A DNA stretch of 22,500 nucleotides, from the NCBI RefSeq assembly GCF_000002875.2, contig NC_009393.2:135001-157500 (forward strand), in the 5' to 3' direction. Below the pieces are notes generated by a model. That model was not told where the DNA came from. It ran no database searches and was given only the letters and a program-made list of their open reading frames with translations. Within the stretch, counting starts at the first letter, position 1; each line of letters starts with the position of its first letter. Both the position numbers and the translations under genes were made by a program. Shown piece by piece: positions 7,193-17,917 of this stretch. Origin of the DNA: Leishmania infantum JPCM5 (lineage: Eukaryota > Euglenozoa > Kinetoplastea > Trypanosomatida > Trypanosomatidae).

Positions 7193-9634
7193 ATGCCGTA
7201 CAGCAAGGCATGGCGCAGCGCCATGTACCCGGACTTCCGGGACCAGGGTGCTTACGTGGACTACAAGGCAACCAAGGACATCCTCCACCGCATGAAGGAA
7301 AACATCGCCAACCCGTCAACCCCAGACGAGCTCTATGCCTCTCTCCTGGAGCAAAAGATGCGAGTGTACGAGTGGTGCGAGCGCAAGCAGGCGGAGCTGC
7401 TGACTCTGTCGCTGCGCCTCTACGAGTGCTCCAAGTACCTGACAGAGGAAGAGGTGGTGACGAACCGCAGTATCACCCTAAGCAACCAGCCCAAGAGCGC
7501 GGCGAAGCGCCTGCTGCCGCGCGAAGCGCGCCTCATCGCGGATGCTATCATGCACGAGCTGCTCCGCTTCGTCGAGTGCCGCAACCTCAACACTGACACC
7601 ATCGAGCACATCATTGGCCGCATGTACCGCTACGCCGTGCTGGGCCCGACCGGCGACCGCTGGAAGAATATCTACGTCGAGTACGATTATGACCAGATCT
7701 CCGTCGAGGAGGTCTTCTGCCACCTGTCGCGCGTCTACGACCGAGTCAAGCAGACGGAGGAGCGCATTTCTGCCAAGGGGAAGCTCAGCATCCCCACCGG
7801 CGCCGAGGGCTCACAGGTGTTTGACCGCCGTTCCGTCAAGTACTGGGTGCACCTGCAGGACCTCCCTTTCGTGATTGCGCGCATTGTCCCGCATCTGCCG
7901 CTCAGCACCTTCAAGGACACGTACAAGGAGAGTAAGGAGAAGGGCGTCCCTTTCCGCCTCTTCTCGCCCGTCAGCTCCGTCTACTACGACAACAACAAGT
8001 TTCTCTTCTACCACCGCCGCCTGGAGCGCATTGAGGGGAGCACGCTGATCCGCATGCGGTGGTACTCGGACACCTACGCCGAGGACTGGAACGCGCTGCA
8101 GGAAGACGACAACGTGTTCATGGAGATCAAGGTGCACCACGAGGCGTGGAGCGGCGAGCGCAGCAACAAGCGCCGCTTCGCCATCAAAGAGAAGGAGGTG
8201 GACGCGTTTGTGCACGCGCAGCTGAGCCTGCTGCCGGCGGTGGAGAAGCTGAAGCGCCGAAACGCGAGCGAGGAGGAGCAGGAGGCGTTCAAGTCCCTCT
8301 CGGCGGAGATCCTCTCAAAGATACACGCCTACGACTTGAAACCAGTGCTGCGGACGCAGTGCGGCCGCGCCGCCTTTCAGCGGGGCGCCGACCAGAGGGT
8401 GCGTGTGAGCATCGACACAGATCTGCGCATGTCTGCCGAGGACTTCGGGCTCGACCACCACTGGCGCTACACCGGCGGCGACTCGCCCGTCTCCCACTTC
8501 CCCTACGCGGTGGTGGAGGTGAAGCTGCAGTGCGCCGAAAACGAGCGCATCGCGCCATGGATCGAGGAGCTGATGGGGTGCCGCTACATGGAAAGTGTCC
8601 CTAAGTTCAGCAAGTACGCGCATGGCATCGCCTCTCTGTACGGGCACACCTCCTTCATCAGCATGGTCCCGTACTGGATGCACCAGCTCGACATTGACAT
8701 CCGTGCCTCGACGAAGCCGGAAGTGCACCTTTGGGATCCGACGATGGGCCTGGCCGCCGGCTGCCTCGAGCGCACGGCCGATCGCTTGATCTTCGGTACG
8801 AACCCGGCGCAGACGCAGACGGTGGGCGCGTCGGAGGCGCAGTTCCTGCCTCGCACGGACTACGCTAAGATTTACCAGCGTGTTCTGCGCAGCCTGCAGC
8901 ACGAAACCGACGGCACCGCGGAGAGCTCCGCAAACGCGTCCGTGGCGGCGTCGACGACGAACTCCTTCACCGCTGTGGACTGCATCGCTGACGGAAAGGC
9001 AGACAAGAGAACGAAAGACGCAGGCCAGGGCGCGGTGCAGCCTGGCCTCTTCCCGGTGGTGCAGTATTCGGTGGATCGACGCCACATGGCGTACACCACC
9101 TTCCACCTCTACCCCTACTCGGAGAACGGCACGGAGCCGCTCTGCTACGACCCGAAGGACAGCAAGAACGCGGCCGCACAGGTGTTCTACGGAAAGATCC
9201 CGTGGCAGACGGGCAAGCGCATCAAGGTGCCGCAGAAGTACGACCCCAAGACGCTGCTGACGTCGGAGCGGTACATGGTTAAATGGATGCAGCTCGCCAC
9301 GTCCTTCGGCCTCCTGGGCCTGACCAGCATTCGGTTCGGCAAGGGGCTCTTTCTGCCGCAGGACGTCGCCCACCACTCGCCGTTCTGGCAGGACAACTTT
9401 CACGTCGTGACGGGGGTTGTCATGGTTGCCATCGCCCTCCTCACGCTGGCGTACGCGTATATCGGCTTCAAGGCACGGTCGCGGCGTGTCTACGCTCGCC
9501 GCAAGATCCGCTATGACGACGTGGTGGGGCCCACGTGGCTTACGTTTTCTCGTGGCGCGAGCTTCGTTGCGATTACGATGACGCACATCGCACGGCGGTA
9601 CGGTCCAATGCTGACAGGCAGCGACTCGTTCTAG
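7193..9634 (+). CDS. VTC4: VTC4, vacuolar transporter chaperone 4 (polyphosphate polymerase)
   Basis: An 813-residue protein with all three VTC parts. The N-terminal SPX domain (about 1-195) starts with a typical YVDYKATKDIL stretch. The VTC tunnel domain (about 210-490) makes polyphosphate from ATP; in trypanosomatids it acts at acidocalcisomes. Visible motifs match the yeast Vtc4 active site: K216 in KYWVH, R287/R289 in IRMRW, K313 in MEIKVH, E442 and K444 in VEVKLQ, and K471/K474 in VPKFSK. The C-terminal part has three membrane helices (about 697-715, 735-760, 778-800), as in other VTC proteins. Oddities: the Lys-rich segment that usually closes the SPX phosphate-sensor patch reads HIIGRMYRY here (about 139-147), and a polar, poorly conserved linker of roughly 60 residues follows the tunnel domain near 8895-9050. 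The start at 7193 is the first ATG after the acceptor. The 3' UTR is cut by the join at 9782. Confidence 0.95.
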   Translation: MPYSKAWRSAMYPDFRDQGAYVDYKATKDILHRMKENIANPSTPDELYASLLEQKMRVYEWCERKQAELLTLSLRLYECSKYLTEEEVVTNRSITLSNQPKSAAKRLLPREARLIADAIMHELLRFVECRNLNTDTIEHIIGRMYRYAVLGPTGDRWKNIYVEYDYDQISVEEVFCHLSRVYDRVKQTEERISAKGKLSIPTGAEGSQVFDRRSVKYWVHLQDLPFVIARIVPHLPLSTFKDTYKESKEKGVPFRLFSPVSSVYYDNNKFLFYHRRLERIEGSTLIRMRWYSDTYAEDWNALQEDDNVFMEIKVHHEAWSGERSNKRRFAIKEKEVDAFVHAQLSLLPAVEKLKRRNASEEEQEAFKSLSAEILSKIHAYDLKPVLRTQCGRAAFQRGADQRVRVSIDTDLRMSAEDFGLDHHWRYTGGDSPVSHFPYAVVEVKLQCAENERIAPWIEELMGCRYMESVPKFSKYAHGIASLYGHTSFISMVPYWMHQLDIDIRASTKPEVHLWDPTMGLAAGCLERTADRLIFGTNPAQTQTVGASEAQFLPRTDYAKIYQRVLRSLQHETDGTAESSANASVAASTTNSFTAVDCIADGKADKRTKDAGQGAVQPGLFPVVQYSVDRRHMAYTTFHLYPYSENGTEPLCYDPKDSKNAAAQVFYGKIPWQTGKRIKVPQKYDPKTLLTSERYMVKWMQLATSFGLLGLTSIRFGKGLFLPQDVAHHSPFWQDNFHVVTGVVMVAIALLTLAYAYIGFKARSRRVYARRKIRYDDVVGPTWLTFSRGASFVAITMTHIARRYGPMLTGSDSF

Positions 9635-9690
9635 CGCGCGCGTGCGTCCTGCGCCGCTTGTGGGAGGGGTCCCGCGTCACTCGTCCCTTT

Positions 9691-9784
9691 GGGGGGGGGG
9701 GGGGGAAACAAAAAACCGCGAGGCCTGGCGTATTGAAAGGGGTTCCCGCCCCCGTCCCCTCCCCTCCCCTCCTTTAAAATTNAG
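9691..9784. other. Low-quality junction with a single N, probable contig join
   Basis: A run of 15 G (9691-9705) is followed by an A-rich stretch, repeated CCCCTCCCCT units, TTTAAAATT, one N at 9782, and then abruptly a coding sequence in full frame with no start codon and no 5' UTR. This is what two contigs joined by a token N look like. The true distance and order across this point cannot be known from the window. Confidence 0.8.
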
Positions 9785-10075
9785 GCGCGGCACCGCAGCG
9801 AGATCGATGTGTGGCGCGCTAAGGTGGAGGAACAGAGCCGCACTCGCGAGCGTGTTGCGAAGGAGTCGCGGGAGTCGCTAGAGCAGCGAGACCGACTGCT
9901 CGAGGAGGCGAACACGAAGCTGCGTCGGCTGGCCGGCATGGCCACCAAGTACAAGCAGGTTGTAGACGCCGTAGCGGCGCTGCTAAAACGGAACGGCGGC
10001 GGCGAAGCGAGTGACGGCACGGTCATGACACCAGAAGACATTCTGATAGCGCTGCAGGGCAAGAAGTGCCTGTAG
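9785..10075 (+). CDS. C-terminal fragment of an unidentified coiled-coil protein
   Basis: The frame is open right up to the N at 9782 and stops at 10073-10075, giving the last 96 residues. It is rich in E, R, K and L with heptad-like spacing (about residues 10-65 of the fragment), typical of a coiled coil, followed by a Gly-rich break and a TPEDILIALQ helix and KKCL end. An internal ATG at 9809 is not a credible start: the coiled coil runs through it and there is no splice acceptor in front. I do not recognise the family. The 5' part is missing because of the assembly join, not because of a natural truncation. Confidence 0.7.
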   Translation, partial: ARHRSEIDVWRAKVEEQSRTRERVAKESRESLEQRDRLLEEANTKLRRLAGMATKYKQVVDAVAALLKRNGGGEASDGTVMTPEDILIALQGKKCL

Positions 10076-11861
10076 CCGCTCACGCAATCAACCTCTCTCC
10101 CCTCGCTCCACCCTTCGCGCGCTGAGGTGTGCCTCTCTGCCAACGTGTGTGTCTGTGTCTAGGCTTTCGTGCTGGTGTCGTGTGTGTTTGTGTGTGCGTG
10201 TGTGTGTGTGTCTTTGAGCTGGTCAGGAAAGGAGGTGCGTGTGATGGAGGTGGGAGGACGGTGGCGGAGGCTGGTGCGCTTACCGCTGTCAGTGGCTGGC
10301 TTTGCTCTACCCTCCCCCCTCCCCTCCTCTCCCCTCCCTCGTGGTGTTGCGTTGTGCGTGTGGGTCTGTGCATCGCTAAGCCCCATCACGGTAAAAGACG
10401 TGCATGCAGTAATATGCACACACACACACACGCACTCATAAAAGCGAAGGTATGCAGCACACCAAGCGCTCTCTCTTGCGCTGTGGTTGAGGAAACGGGG
10501 GAGGGGGCACCCACATGCACAGAGTGTGCGCAGTAGTGGCGCACGTGCGCCCCGAGGCGATCGCGGCGCGCCAAGCCCACTCCGTCATACCCCCTCTCAA
10601 CCGTCACCCTCGGAAGCAGTGTCTGTGTGCGCGTTGTACTGCTTGCTGTCCCACCAGAGCAATGTTGTTAGCGCTGGTGTCCATCACCTTCCACCCCCTC
10701 TCGCCACCTCCTCCCCCCCGCCTCCCTCTTCATATGCGGTTACGGCGTCGATGCCGATGCTGATGGTGGTGGTGGATCATCTACGAGGAAGACGTTTCGC
10801 TTTCTCCCCACCTCCCTTTATGCTCTGACCTGGCGCTCACCTGCCGCCGCAGCCACTCCGGCGCACCCACGTTGCATGTGCCCTGGCTTGATGGCGGCGT
10901 TTCTTTGCCCTGCACCTCTCTCTCGTAGTCTCACCTCCATCATACGCTAGCCCATCCACTCCCCCACCTCCACCTTGCGTGCCCTGGCGCCCAACGAGTG
11001 GAGAGGCTTCACTTCGTGGTTTTGCATGTGGGGGGAAGGGGGGGTCGAAGGCTCGCGCCTTCGCTGGAGGTGCAGAAGCGGGGGATGGGGAAGGGAAGAT
11101 GGCAAGTAAGAGAGCAGCGGCGCCGTCGCGCCCGTGGGGAGGTGTTCGACCGTGTCTCTGTCTCTTGGTGTGAGCGCGTTGATGTGGATGGGTACACACA
11201 CACACACACACACACACACCAGTGTTCTCCCTTCTGCTGCAATGCTGCGGTGCACTCATGGCGGCAACTCCCCTGCCTCTCAGCAGGAAGATGCTCCTCC
11301 TGTCCTTGCCGTGAATGATGAAGTTGCGTTCGGGTGGCAGTGAGTGTCCGCACGGCAGCGGTGGACTAACCGCTTCCTCTCCCTCGCGCTCTGCCTCCTC
11401 CTCCCTCCTCCGCTGCCAGTGAAACAGAACGAAAACTCGAAGAACGTCTTCATGGCCTCTGTGGGTGGGGAAGCGAAGGGGGAGTTGCGCGCCACTGCGG
11501 TGCTCCTGCGCGGCTTCCCAGCGGCAGAATCGGCGCCGTCACAACCCCTCTCGCGTGGCCACTTGCACATCGCAATACACTGCGTCGTCGCTGGTATGCT
11601 CGGCAGCCGGACCCCGAAGCCTCTCGTATGTTGATGACTCCTTCCCTGACCTCCTGCGCTTCATCTTTCGCTTCCCATGACGGGCATACGCGCCGCAATC
11701 AGCACTAGCCGAAAGATCCCGCAGTGCACCGCTTCACGAGCTACGAGGTACCACGGCGCGCCTGACATCCGAGCGCGTCGCCGCCCCAAACTGCATCAGC
11801 TGCACTTCACAGCTGAGCATCCTTATCGTACAAGATCAGCGACCACGACGGCGCAGGAGCT
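10076..11861. other. Region before the NPRL3-like gene
   Basis: About 1.8 kb without a convincing gene. 10076-11420 is typical UTR and intergenic DNA, with TG-rich stretches (10176-10212), a CA repeat (10417-10431), pyrimidine tracts and an AC repeat (11194-11219). From about 11430 to 11860 the base composition becomes coding-like without simple repeats; it contains a possible short frame at 11452-11634 behind an acceptor-like site (AG at 11418-11419), and a short translated match to the relic at 1642-1992 (see findings). Confidence 0.6.
11194..11219. repeat. (AC)13 dinucleotide repeat
   Basis: Thirteen uninterrupted AC units. Such runs are common between Leishmania genes and vary between strains, so it could serve as a length marker. 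Confidence 0.95.
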
Positions 11862-11901
11862 TACACCTCCTCCCCTCTCTGCATTCGCCTGCGCCACACA
11901 G
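11862..11901 (+). promoter_or_regulatory. Trans-splice acceptor of the NPRL3-like gene
   Basis: A pyrimidine-rich stretch (about 11866-11892) leads to CACACAG with AG at 11900-11901. The first ATG after it is at 11978, which supports that start and implies a 76-base 5' UTR. Confidence 0.6.
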
Positions 11902-11977
11902 GAAACTAGATTGACAGTGGTCGCGCGGCACCGTCATCCATATCAGCGAGTCGTCTAGGCGGTGGGCTGCAGCTTCC

Positions 11978-14752
11978 ATGCCGGCATCGCCGTCCGAAGC
12001 GCACACGACGCTGCAGTCGACCATGGCAGCCGAGGGTGGTAGTGACGCCGTCTCCTCATCCCCCCTTGACCACTCCGCCTCTGTCGCGGCTGCTGCATTG
12101 GCGGGCAATTCCGCCCACTGTGCGAGCAACGCCTCCATCGCGGTCTTCCTCTTCGCGAAGGAGAAGCTGCTCTTCCGCTACCCCGACACGGACCCCTTTG
12201 TTGTGAATGTGGCCGCGCAGGGCCCCTCCTCCGCCTCGTCTTCTTCGGCGGCGACGGGTGGATCGGCAGCGGCGGCGGCAGCGGCAGCCGACGCATCGAG
12301 TAAGAAGGCTTCGGGCGAGAGCAACGCGTCTTCCGCCCCCAGCGCCGCGCACGCAGCGCCTTCGCAGCGGGACCGTCAACGCGGCCGTGGCCCCTATGCC
12401 GAGCAAACTAAGAGGGGCGGCGGCGGCGGCAACAACAGCAGCGGTGGCACTCATGTGGACCTGGACGATGTCAGCAACACACAGACGCCGACCTCATCGA
12501 TGAACGGCGGTGGCGGCAGTCGACTGAAGAAGTCGCCACACGTGCACGTCACTATGGCGGTGGATGTCAAGGACAGTCATCAATATCACGGCACTGGCGG
12601 TGCCCACCCGCCAGGTGGGGCCGCTCCAGATTCCAACGCACCAGTCAGCAGCAGCAGCGGCGTGGCACCGCAGCGCGGAATGCGGCGGCCAGCCTCCAGT
12701 TATTCCCTGGTGAGCGATCACGTGAGCAGCAGTGGAGGCAGCTTCGGTCATGGACACTGCGCCGTATCAACTGGTGGAGGTGGCACAGCAGCCGCAGAGG
12801 GTCGCCGCGGGCTCACAACAAGGGGGCAACTCGGCAACTCGCCAGGTTCGATAATCCAAGTTCAGCACACGTCCACTGGAAGCACGCGGCGTCAGTTGTC
12901 TGGTGCGGCAGCGGCCGCCGCCTCCTCTATCAGTGGCTCCTCCAACACGCGCAAGTCGAGCAACGTTTCCGCAGGGGCTGCCGCTGGTAGTGGCGGTGGT
13001 CCGGCATCGGGTGGCGGTCGCAACGGAGCTCCACAGCAGCCGCAACAGCAGGTTGCCACCACGGGTTCTGCCACGTGTGTCGGCATCGCCCCCAATGTGC
13101 TCATGCACCTCCTGCGTGGGGCTCTGTGTGGCACCACCACCATCAACATGGTCAACTGCACTTTCCTTGTGTTTCCGCTGTCCATCGGAGCCGCCGCGCC
13201 GAACACGTTCAGCGGGCGCGACGGCACAGCAGGTAGCAGTAGCGGTAGCTTCGCCCCCCTTGATCGTCTGCGGCTGCCACACCGCTCCGGAACGGCGCTC
13301 CTCGTAGTCGCGATGAAGGAGCCAGACACGGACACCGGCGCCATCGCGAACTTTACTCAGTGCTTCGTGAATATTCTGTGCCGCGAGGAACACCGCTGTC
13401 AGTACGTGTCCACGGAGCTGGAGCGGATGGAGATGCTGACCAACCACTGGGAAGTCGGCGGCGCCGCTGCGTTGGCGAGCGCTGCGGCCGCGGCTGCAGG
13501 GAAGCGGCGGCCGCACGGAGAGGAAGCGCATCAGCAGCCATTGATGGCTGGAGGAGCCGGTGAGCCTTCCGGCGCTGGTGGCAGCGCAATCTCTACGTCG
13601 GCGTCCGTCTCGCCTGCGCGAGATCGCCGCCATCGCGCGGCCAGTCCCAGAGGTGGTGACGCTGACATGAGCGCTGGCTCCTCCGGCGACTATGACTATC
13701 TGTTTTCCGCCTCCCGACCCGCTGTCCGCCACAAGCTTGTGCCCGGTGTGGCCAGCGGTACCGCAAGCGAAAAGACCGTCTTGACAAGCCGCGGCGATCG
13801 CGGCGCTGCATCGGGGGCTCGCACGAGCCTGCATCCTGCCTATAACCAGCAGCATCACCTTCATCGCTCGAGAGAGTCCTCACCTTCTGCAGCATCACAG
13901 GGCAGCATGGCGGGGCCTCTCCTGGAGTGGGCTGATCCGGACGACGACGCGGACGGTGATGATGGTGCGTACCGTGAAGACGGCCGCGATGCGGACCATG
14001 CCTTCTCGCGCACCGCGTCACCTTCCACTGGGAAAGGCGGAGAGCACAGCAGCAGCCGTCGCGGCTGTTTGTCGCCTGCTGCGACTGCCCCGTCCGCTCT
14101 CACCACCTCCGCGTCGTCACGCTCCTTGTACCAGCAGCTCGCCGTGCACGTGCAGCTGGCGTACGAGGTGCTGCGCGTGGCGCAGTGCATTGACGTCTGG
14201 AACCGCACGATGCGCGGTGGATGCAGTGCGGGCAACGGCGCCGGTGGAGGAGCACTCGAGGGTGGTTTGTGGGGCAGTAGGACGAGCTGCATGACGGGTT
14301 GCGGTCGTGGCGCCGCCGGTGCATTACGAGAGCCGCGTCGGCGTCCATCCATCGCTGCGGGCTGCGCGCAACAGCAGCAGCAGATTACCTTCGCCTCCGC
14401 TGGCGCTTCCCTCGACACTCTCCCAGAGGCGCTCCTTATCAATCACATGTTGCTGTTGCCCATGTCTCATCTCACGGGCGCTGAGCGGCAGGAGGAAACC
14501 AACAGTCTGCGCTCGGCCTCCTCCCGCATCCACCCCTGCAGCGTGCTCACCGTTGAGGCGGACCAGTTCACCGAGCAGCTGCAGCACCGCTATCTCGACA
14601 TGATGGGGAGGCGCTACGCCAAACTCATCCCGCTGTCGACGGTGTACGCGTTGCTGCAGGCGCTGCCGTCGCCGCGACGAGCCGGCTCGTTTTACCGAAG
14701 TCTTGAACTCGCCTTTCTGGAGGCGGTGCAGCGACGCCACGTCCGTGCCGCT

Positions 14753-14783
<31 letters not shown>

Positions 14784-17700
14784 ACAACACCAGCATCACT
14801 AGCGTGAGCGGAGGGTTGGACGTAGGCGTGGCCGCCACCTCGGTGTCGCAGGCAGACCTTCGCGGCAGCCGCGACATAATCGACGAGGACCCAAATGCCC
14901 TTCACACATCCGCAGCGGCGGCGACGGCGGCCACGACAGCTGCCGGGCTCGACTTCCTCGCGATGGAGATTATCGACTTCCTGCGCGTGAACGGCGCCAT
15001 CTCGGTAGCGTCGGAGATGCACGTGTGCTTCACACATGGCGAGGTGACCCCGGTGGCGTTTCTGGATGCCGCTGTCGCACGTCGTCGCCGTCATCGCCTG
15101 AAAGCAGAGCAGCGAAAGCTAAAGGCCGCTGCAGCTGCAGTGACAGCACTGAAGGAGCGCGACGATGGTGACGCTGGCAAACGTAGAAAGCGCCGCGATC
15201 ACCGACGCTATACAGCGCGTGACGCCGAAATGGACGCGGAGGCAGGTATCAACGGCGAGGCCGACTCGGCTGTCGCCAAGATGGGGTTCCGCACACCGCT
15301 GAAGGCGATGGGCGATTCAGCAAGCGTGAGTCAGAGCTGGATGTTGTCCCAGACGACGGTCGACGGACCCGCTACCACCGGTGCGACGCCGGAGGCTACG
15401 GCTGACCCGTTGGACGCGGTGTTGGACATGGAGACGGTGCCGGCTGCGCTGGTGTTACACATGCTCGAGTGCGTCGTCAACACACAGCAACACCGCCATC
15501 AACCACGTCAACAGGAGCAGTACCACTCACTCACTGTGATCAGCGGCAGTGATCAGCGTGGGGAGACGGCAACGCCGATGACAAGCATGGCAGGACTGCC
15601 AAAGACACCGAGCACCGGCAACACGGCGACAGTGGGTAGTGTGCCTGGCCGCACGCCGCGTTTTTGGAGCGCTGACACGATCTCGGCGGGGAAGCATTCC
15701 TCCCACGTCGGCTACCGGGCCAACGAGCACGACACCTCGCTGCGGCCGTGGGGAGGCCGCAGCGGCACATTAGCGGCAGCGGGGGCTAGTACCTCGCTCA
15801 CGCAGGGGTGGCAGAGCAGCCCTCACCTGTCAACCGGAGCAATGGGCACGATCTCCTCTCCGAGTCTGCACTTCGCGACACACACGGCCGTCAGCAGTAC
15901 TCTTCCCCCCGCCGCCACCGCCACTGCGTCACAGCCAGTGTTGTCGCTCGCAGCGCTGGGACCGCTGTCGGTATACTGTGCGTGGGGATCGGCATGCCCC
16001 CTGTGCGAGCTACTGATGGCGCATCCGCAGTGCTGGACGACGCGAAGCCATCGCGACTACACGCTGGGCTTCTACACCATCAATGCCGCCCGGCCTCGGC
16101 ACTACAGCAGCGGCCCCGCCATTCAACTCACCTTCCCGTCCCTCGACGAGAGTGTCTGCACGTGTGCGCGGCGCGCCTGTCATCTGCGCGACAACGCAGA
16201 CTTCACGGCTCTCATGCAGAACAGCTACACTGGAGACGGCAGCAGCAGCAGTCTGCTGCACTCCATGCAGCCATGGTTCATGCGGCCGCACATTTTCGTC
16301 ACCCCAGTGACGGCGGCCTACGGTGTGTCGCCGTACGAGGTGTTTGAGCGCATGTCGTATCACTGCAATCGGCTTGGCAGCGGCAGCGGACACAGCCAGC
16401 GGCTCCCACACCATCACCTATCGCATTCACCCATGGCTGGCGAGTCTTCCGCCATAGCCGCGCCTTTAATCGGGGTGAACAACACCAGCTCTCTCATCGA
16501 CCCCGATCCTCGCGACCTCCTGCTCATCTCTCGCGCGCAGGCGCACCCGCACGAGACCTCTGTTGTCACGGCCTGTCGTAACGCCGCCGTCGTCAGCACG
16601 AAGGAGCAAGGCCACACGCTCCTGCAGTGCGCCGACATACCCAAAGCCGCGGTGGAGTACCTTCGCCGCTCCGCTGACGTCATCAAGCAGCGCCTCGACT
16701 ACGCGCGGCGACAGCAGAGCCTCCTCGAGCGGTACGAACAAGCGTGGGAACAGCAAAGCACGGCGCCGGCAAGGGCAGCACCACTCGCGTCCACGGCGTC
16801 CCCCGCTGCCGCTCCTGACGCGAACCCAGCCGCCCAGCCAGCAAGGTCCGCTGCGGTGGCCGTGGCTAAGCCGGCATCCAGCTTGGCGATTCAAGTGTCA
16901 CAAGGCCACACTGGGCAAGGTGCGGCGAGTTTCAGTAGCCATGCCGACGCTGCCAGAGGTGGTGGTAGCTCTCCGTCTTCCTCCTCCATTCCCGTCTCCG
17001 CAACCGTGGCGCCACTGGGCAGGAGTGCCAGCCCCCAGCCACGATCTCTGCGCTACGGCTGCCGCCAGCTTCCCCTGCACACCGCCTCCAGGCCCCTCGC
17101 GAATCAAGCGCTGCTGTTTGATAGCACCACGCCAGCCGAAATGAACAGCGTCACCGACACTCTGGCACCACAGCGCCAGCAGGAGCAACAGCGGAACTAC
17201 ACGAGCTCGGCGCACATCGACCCGCACACGCAGTTTATCACCAGCGCGTCCGCCGCCACGCCGCTCGCTGGGGTCGGCGGCCTGCTCGGGACGGAGCGCT
17301 CTCTCCCAGTGGAAGTTCTGCTGCAGTACGTGCTGCATCACGTGATCGCGCTCAGCTGGGGAACGCGCGGACTCGAAGTGGACACGCTGGTGCGTCTCCT
17401 CGAGCGCAATCTGCGCCGTCTTCCGCCGCTACTCGCGAATCTGCCGTACATCATGCAGCTGCGCAGTGCCGGATACACGAGCGCGTTGGCTGCGGCGGCG
17501 TCAGCAAGCCACACAACTGTGAGCAGTGCGGTTGGAGAGGCCACGGCAGCCGTTTCCTCTGCTTTCACCACGGTACACACGCGCCTCGCCGCCCCGTCGT
17601 TATCTTCTTCGGTCCCCGTGCATGATGCGGCCCCCCAGGGATCCTTCCAAGGCACCTCACCAGACAGGTCTGTGACAAGTCCCTACAGCGGCATGTCGCA

Positions 17701-17917
17701 CGCCGCCACCAGTGCCCCCATCACAGAGGCAGAGGTACAGCTGCTGCAAGCCTACGAGGTGCTCGATCAGCTGAGCTTGATGAAGCTTCTGTCCACGTAC
17801 GCGACGTGGCCGGTGCGCACGGTGCCGACGCGGCTGCTGCTGCACACGGTGGTGAACGAGTTCAGTGACGTTCTCTACGTGAACAGCTCGGGGCGTAACG
17901 GCGATGCAGAGCAATGA
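11978..17917 (+). CDS. Very large NPRL3-like protein (GATOR1/SEACIT subunit)
   Basis: A 1979-residue protein whose recognisable islands fit NPR3/NPRL3, a GATOR1 subunit that restrains TORC1 when amino acids are low. Island 1 (53-72) has KEKLLFRYP, like the KLLFRYPF of human NPRL3. Island 2 (about 367-400) is GIAPNVLMHLL. Island 3 (about 439-487) has TALLVVAMKEPD, then REEHRCQYVSTELERM, like NPRL3 'HEERRC.Y'. Helical islands follow at about 717-735, 820-900, 993-1030 and 1324-1345; a coiled segment at about 1555-1590; and C-terminal helices at 1777-1830 and 1920-1968, ending LLLHTVVNEFSDVLYV, like the family's last helix. Long low-complexity Ser/Gly/Ala/His/Gln stretches separate the islands, so it is over three times the human length (about 570). 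No zinc finger, kinase or membrane segment is evident. The gene is intact with normal GC3 throughout. Family call rests on motif recall; NPRL2-like or another longin protein is the alternative. Confidence 0.62.
14753..14782 (+). repeat. GCG trinucleotide repeat coding for poly-Ala
   Basis: A nearly pure run of GCG codons within the NPRL3-like gene encodes about eleven alanines (residues 925-935). Pure codon use suggests recent expansion by slippage and probable length variation between strains. Confidence 0.9.

Noticed and set aside
8315..9586. Minus-strand open frame of 423 codons opposite VTC4
   Set aside because: It mirrors the high-GC3 codons of VTC4, translates to Val/Arg/His-rich low-information text, and has no acceptor of its own.
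12767..13864. Minus-strand open frame opposite the NPRL3-like gene
   Set aside because: Shadow of Ser/Gly/Ala repeats on the other strand; no recognisable motifs.
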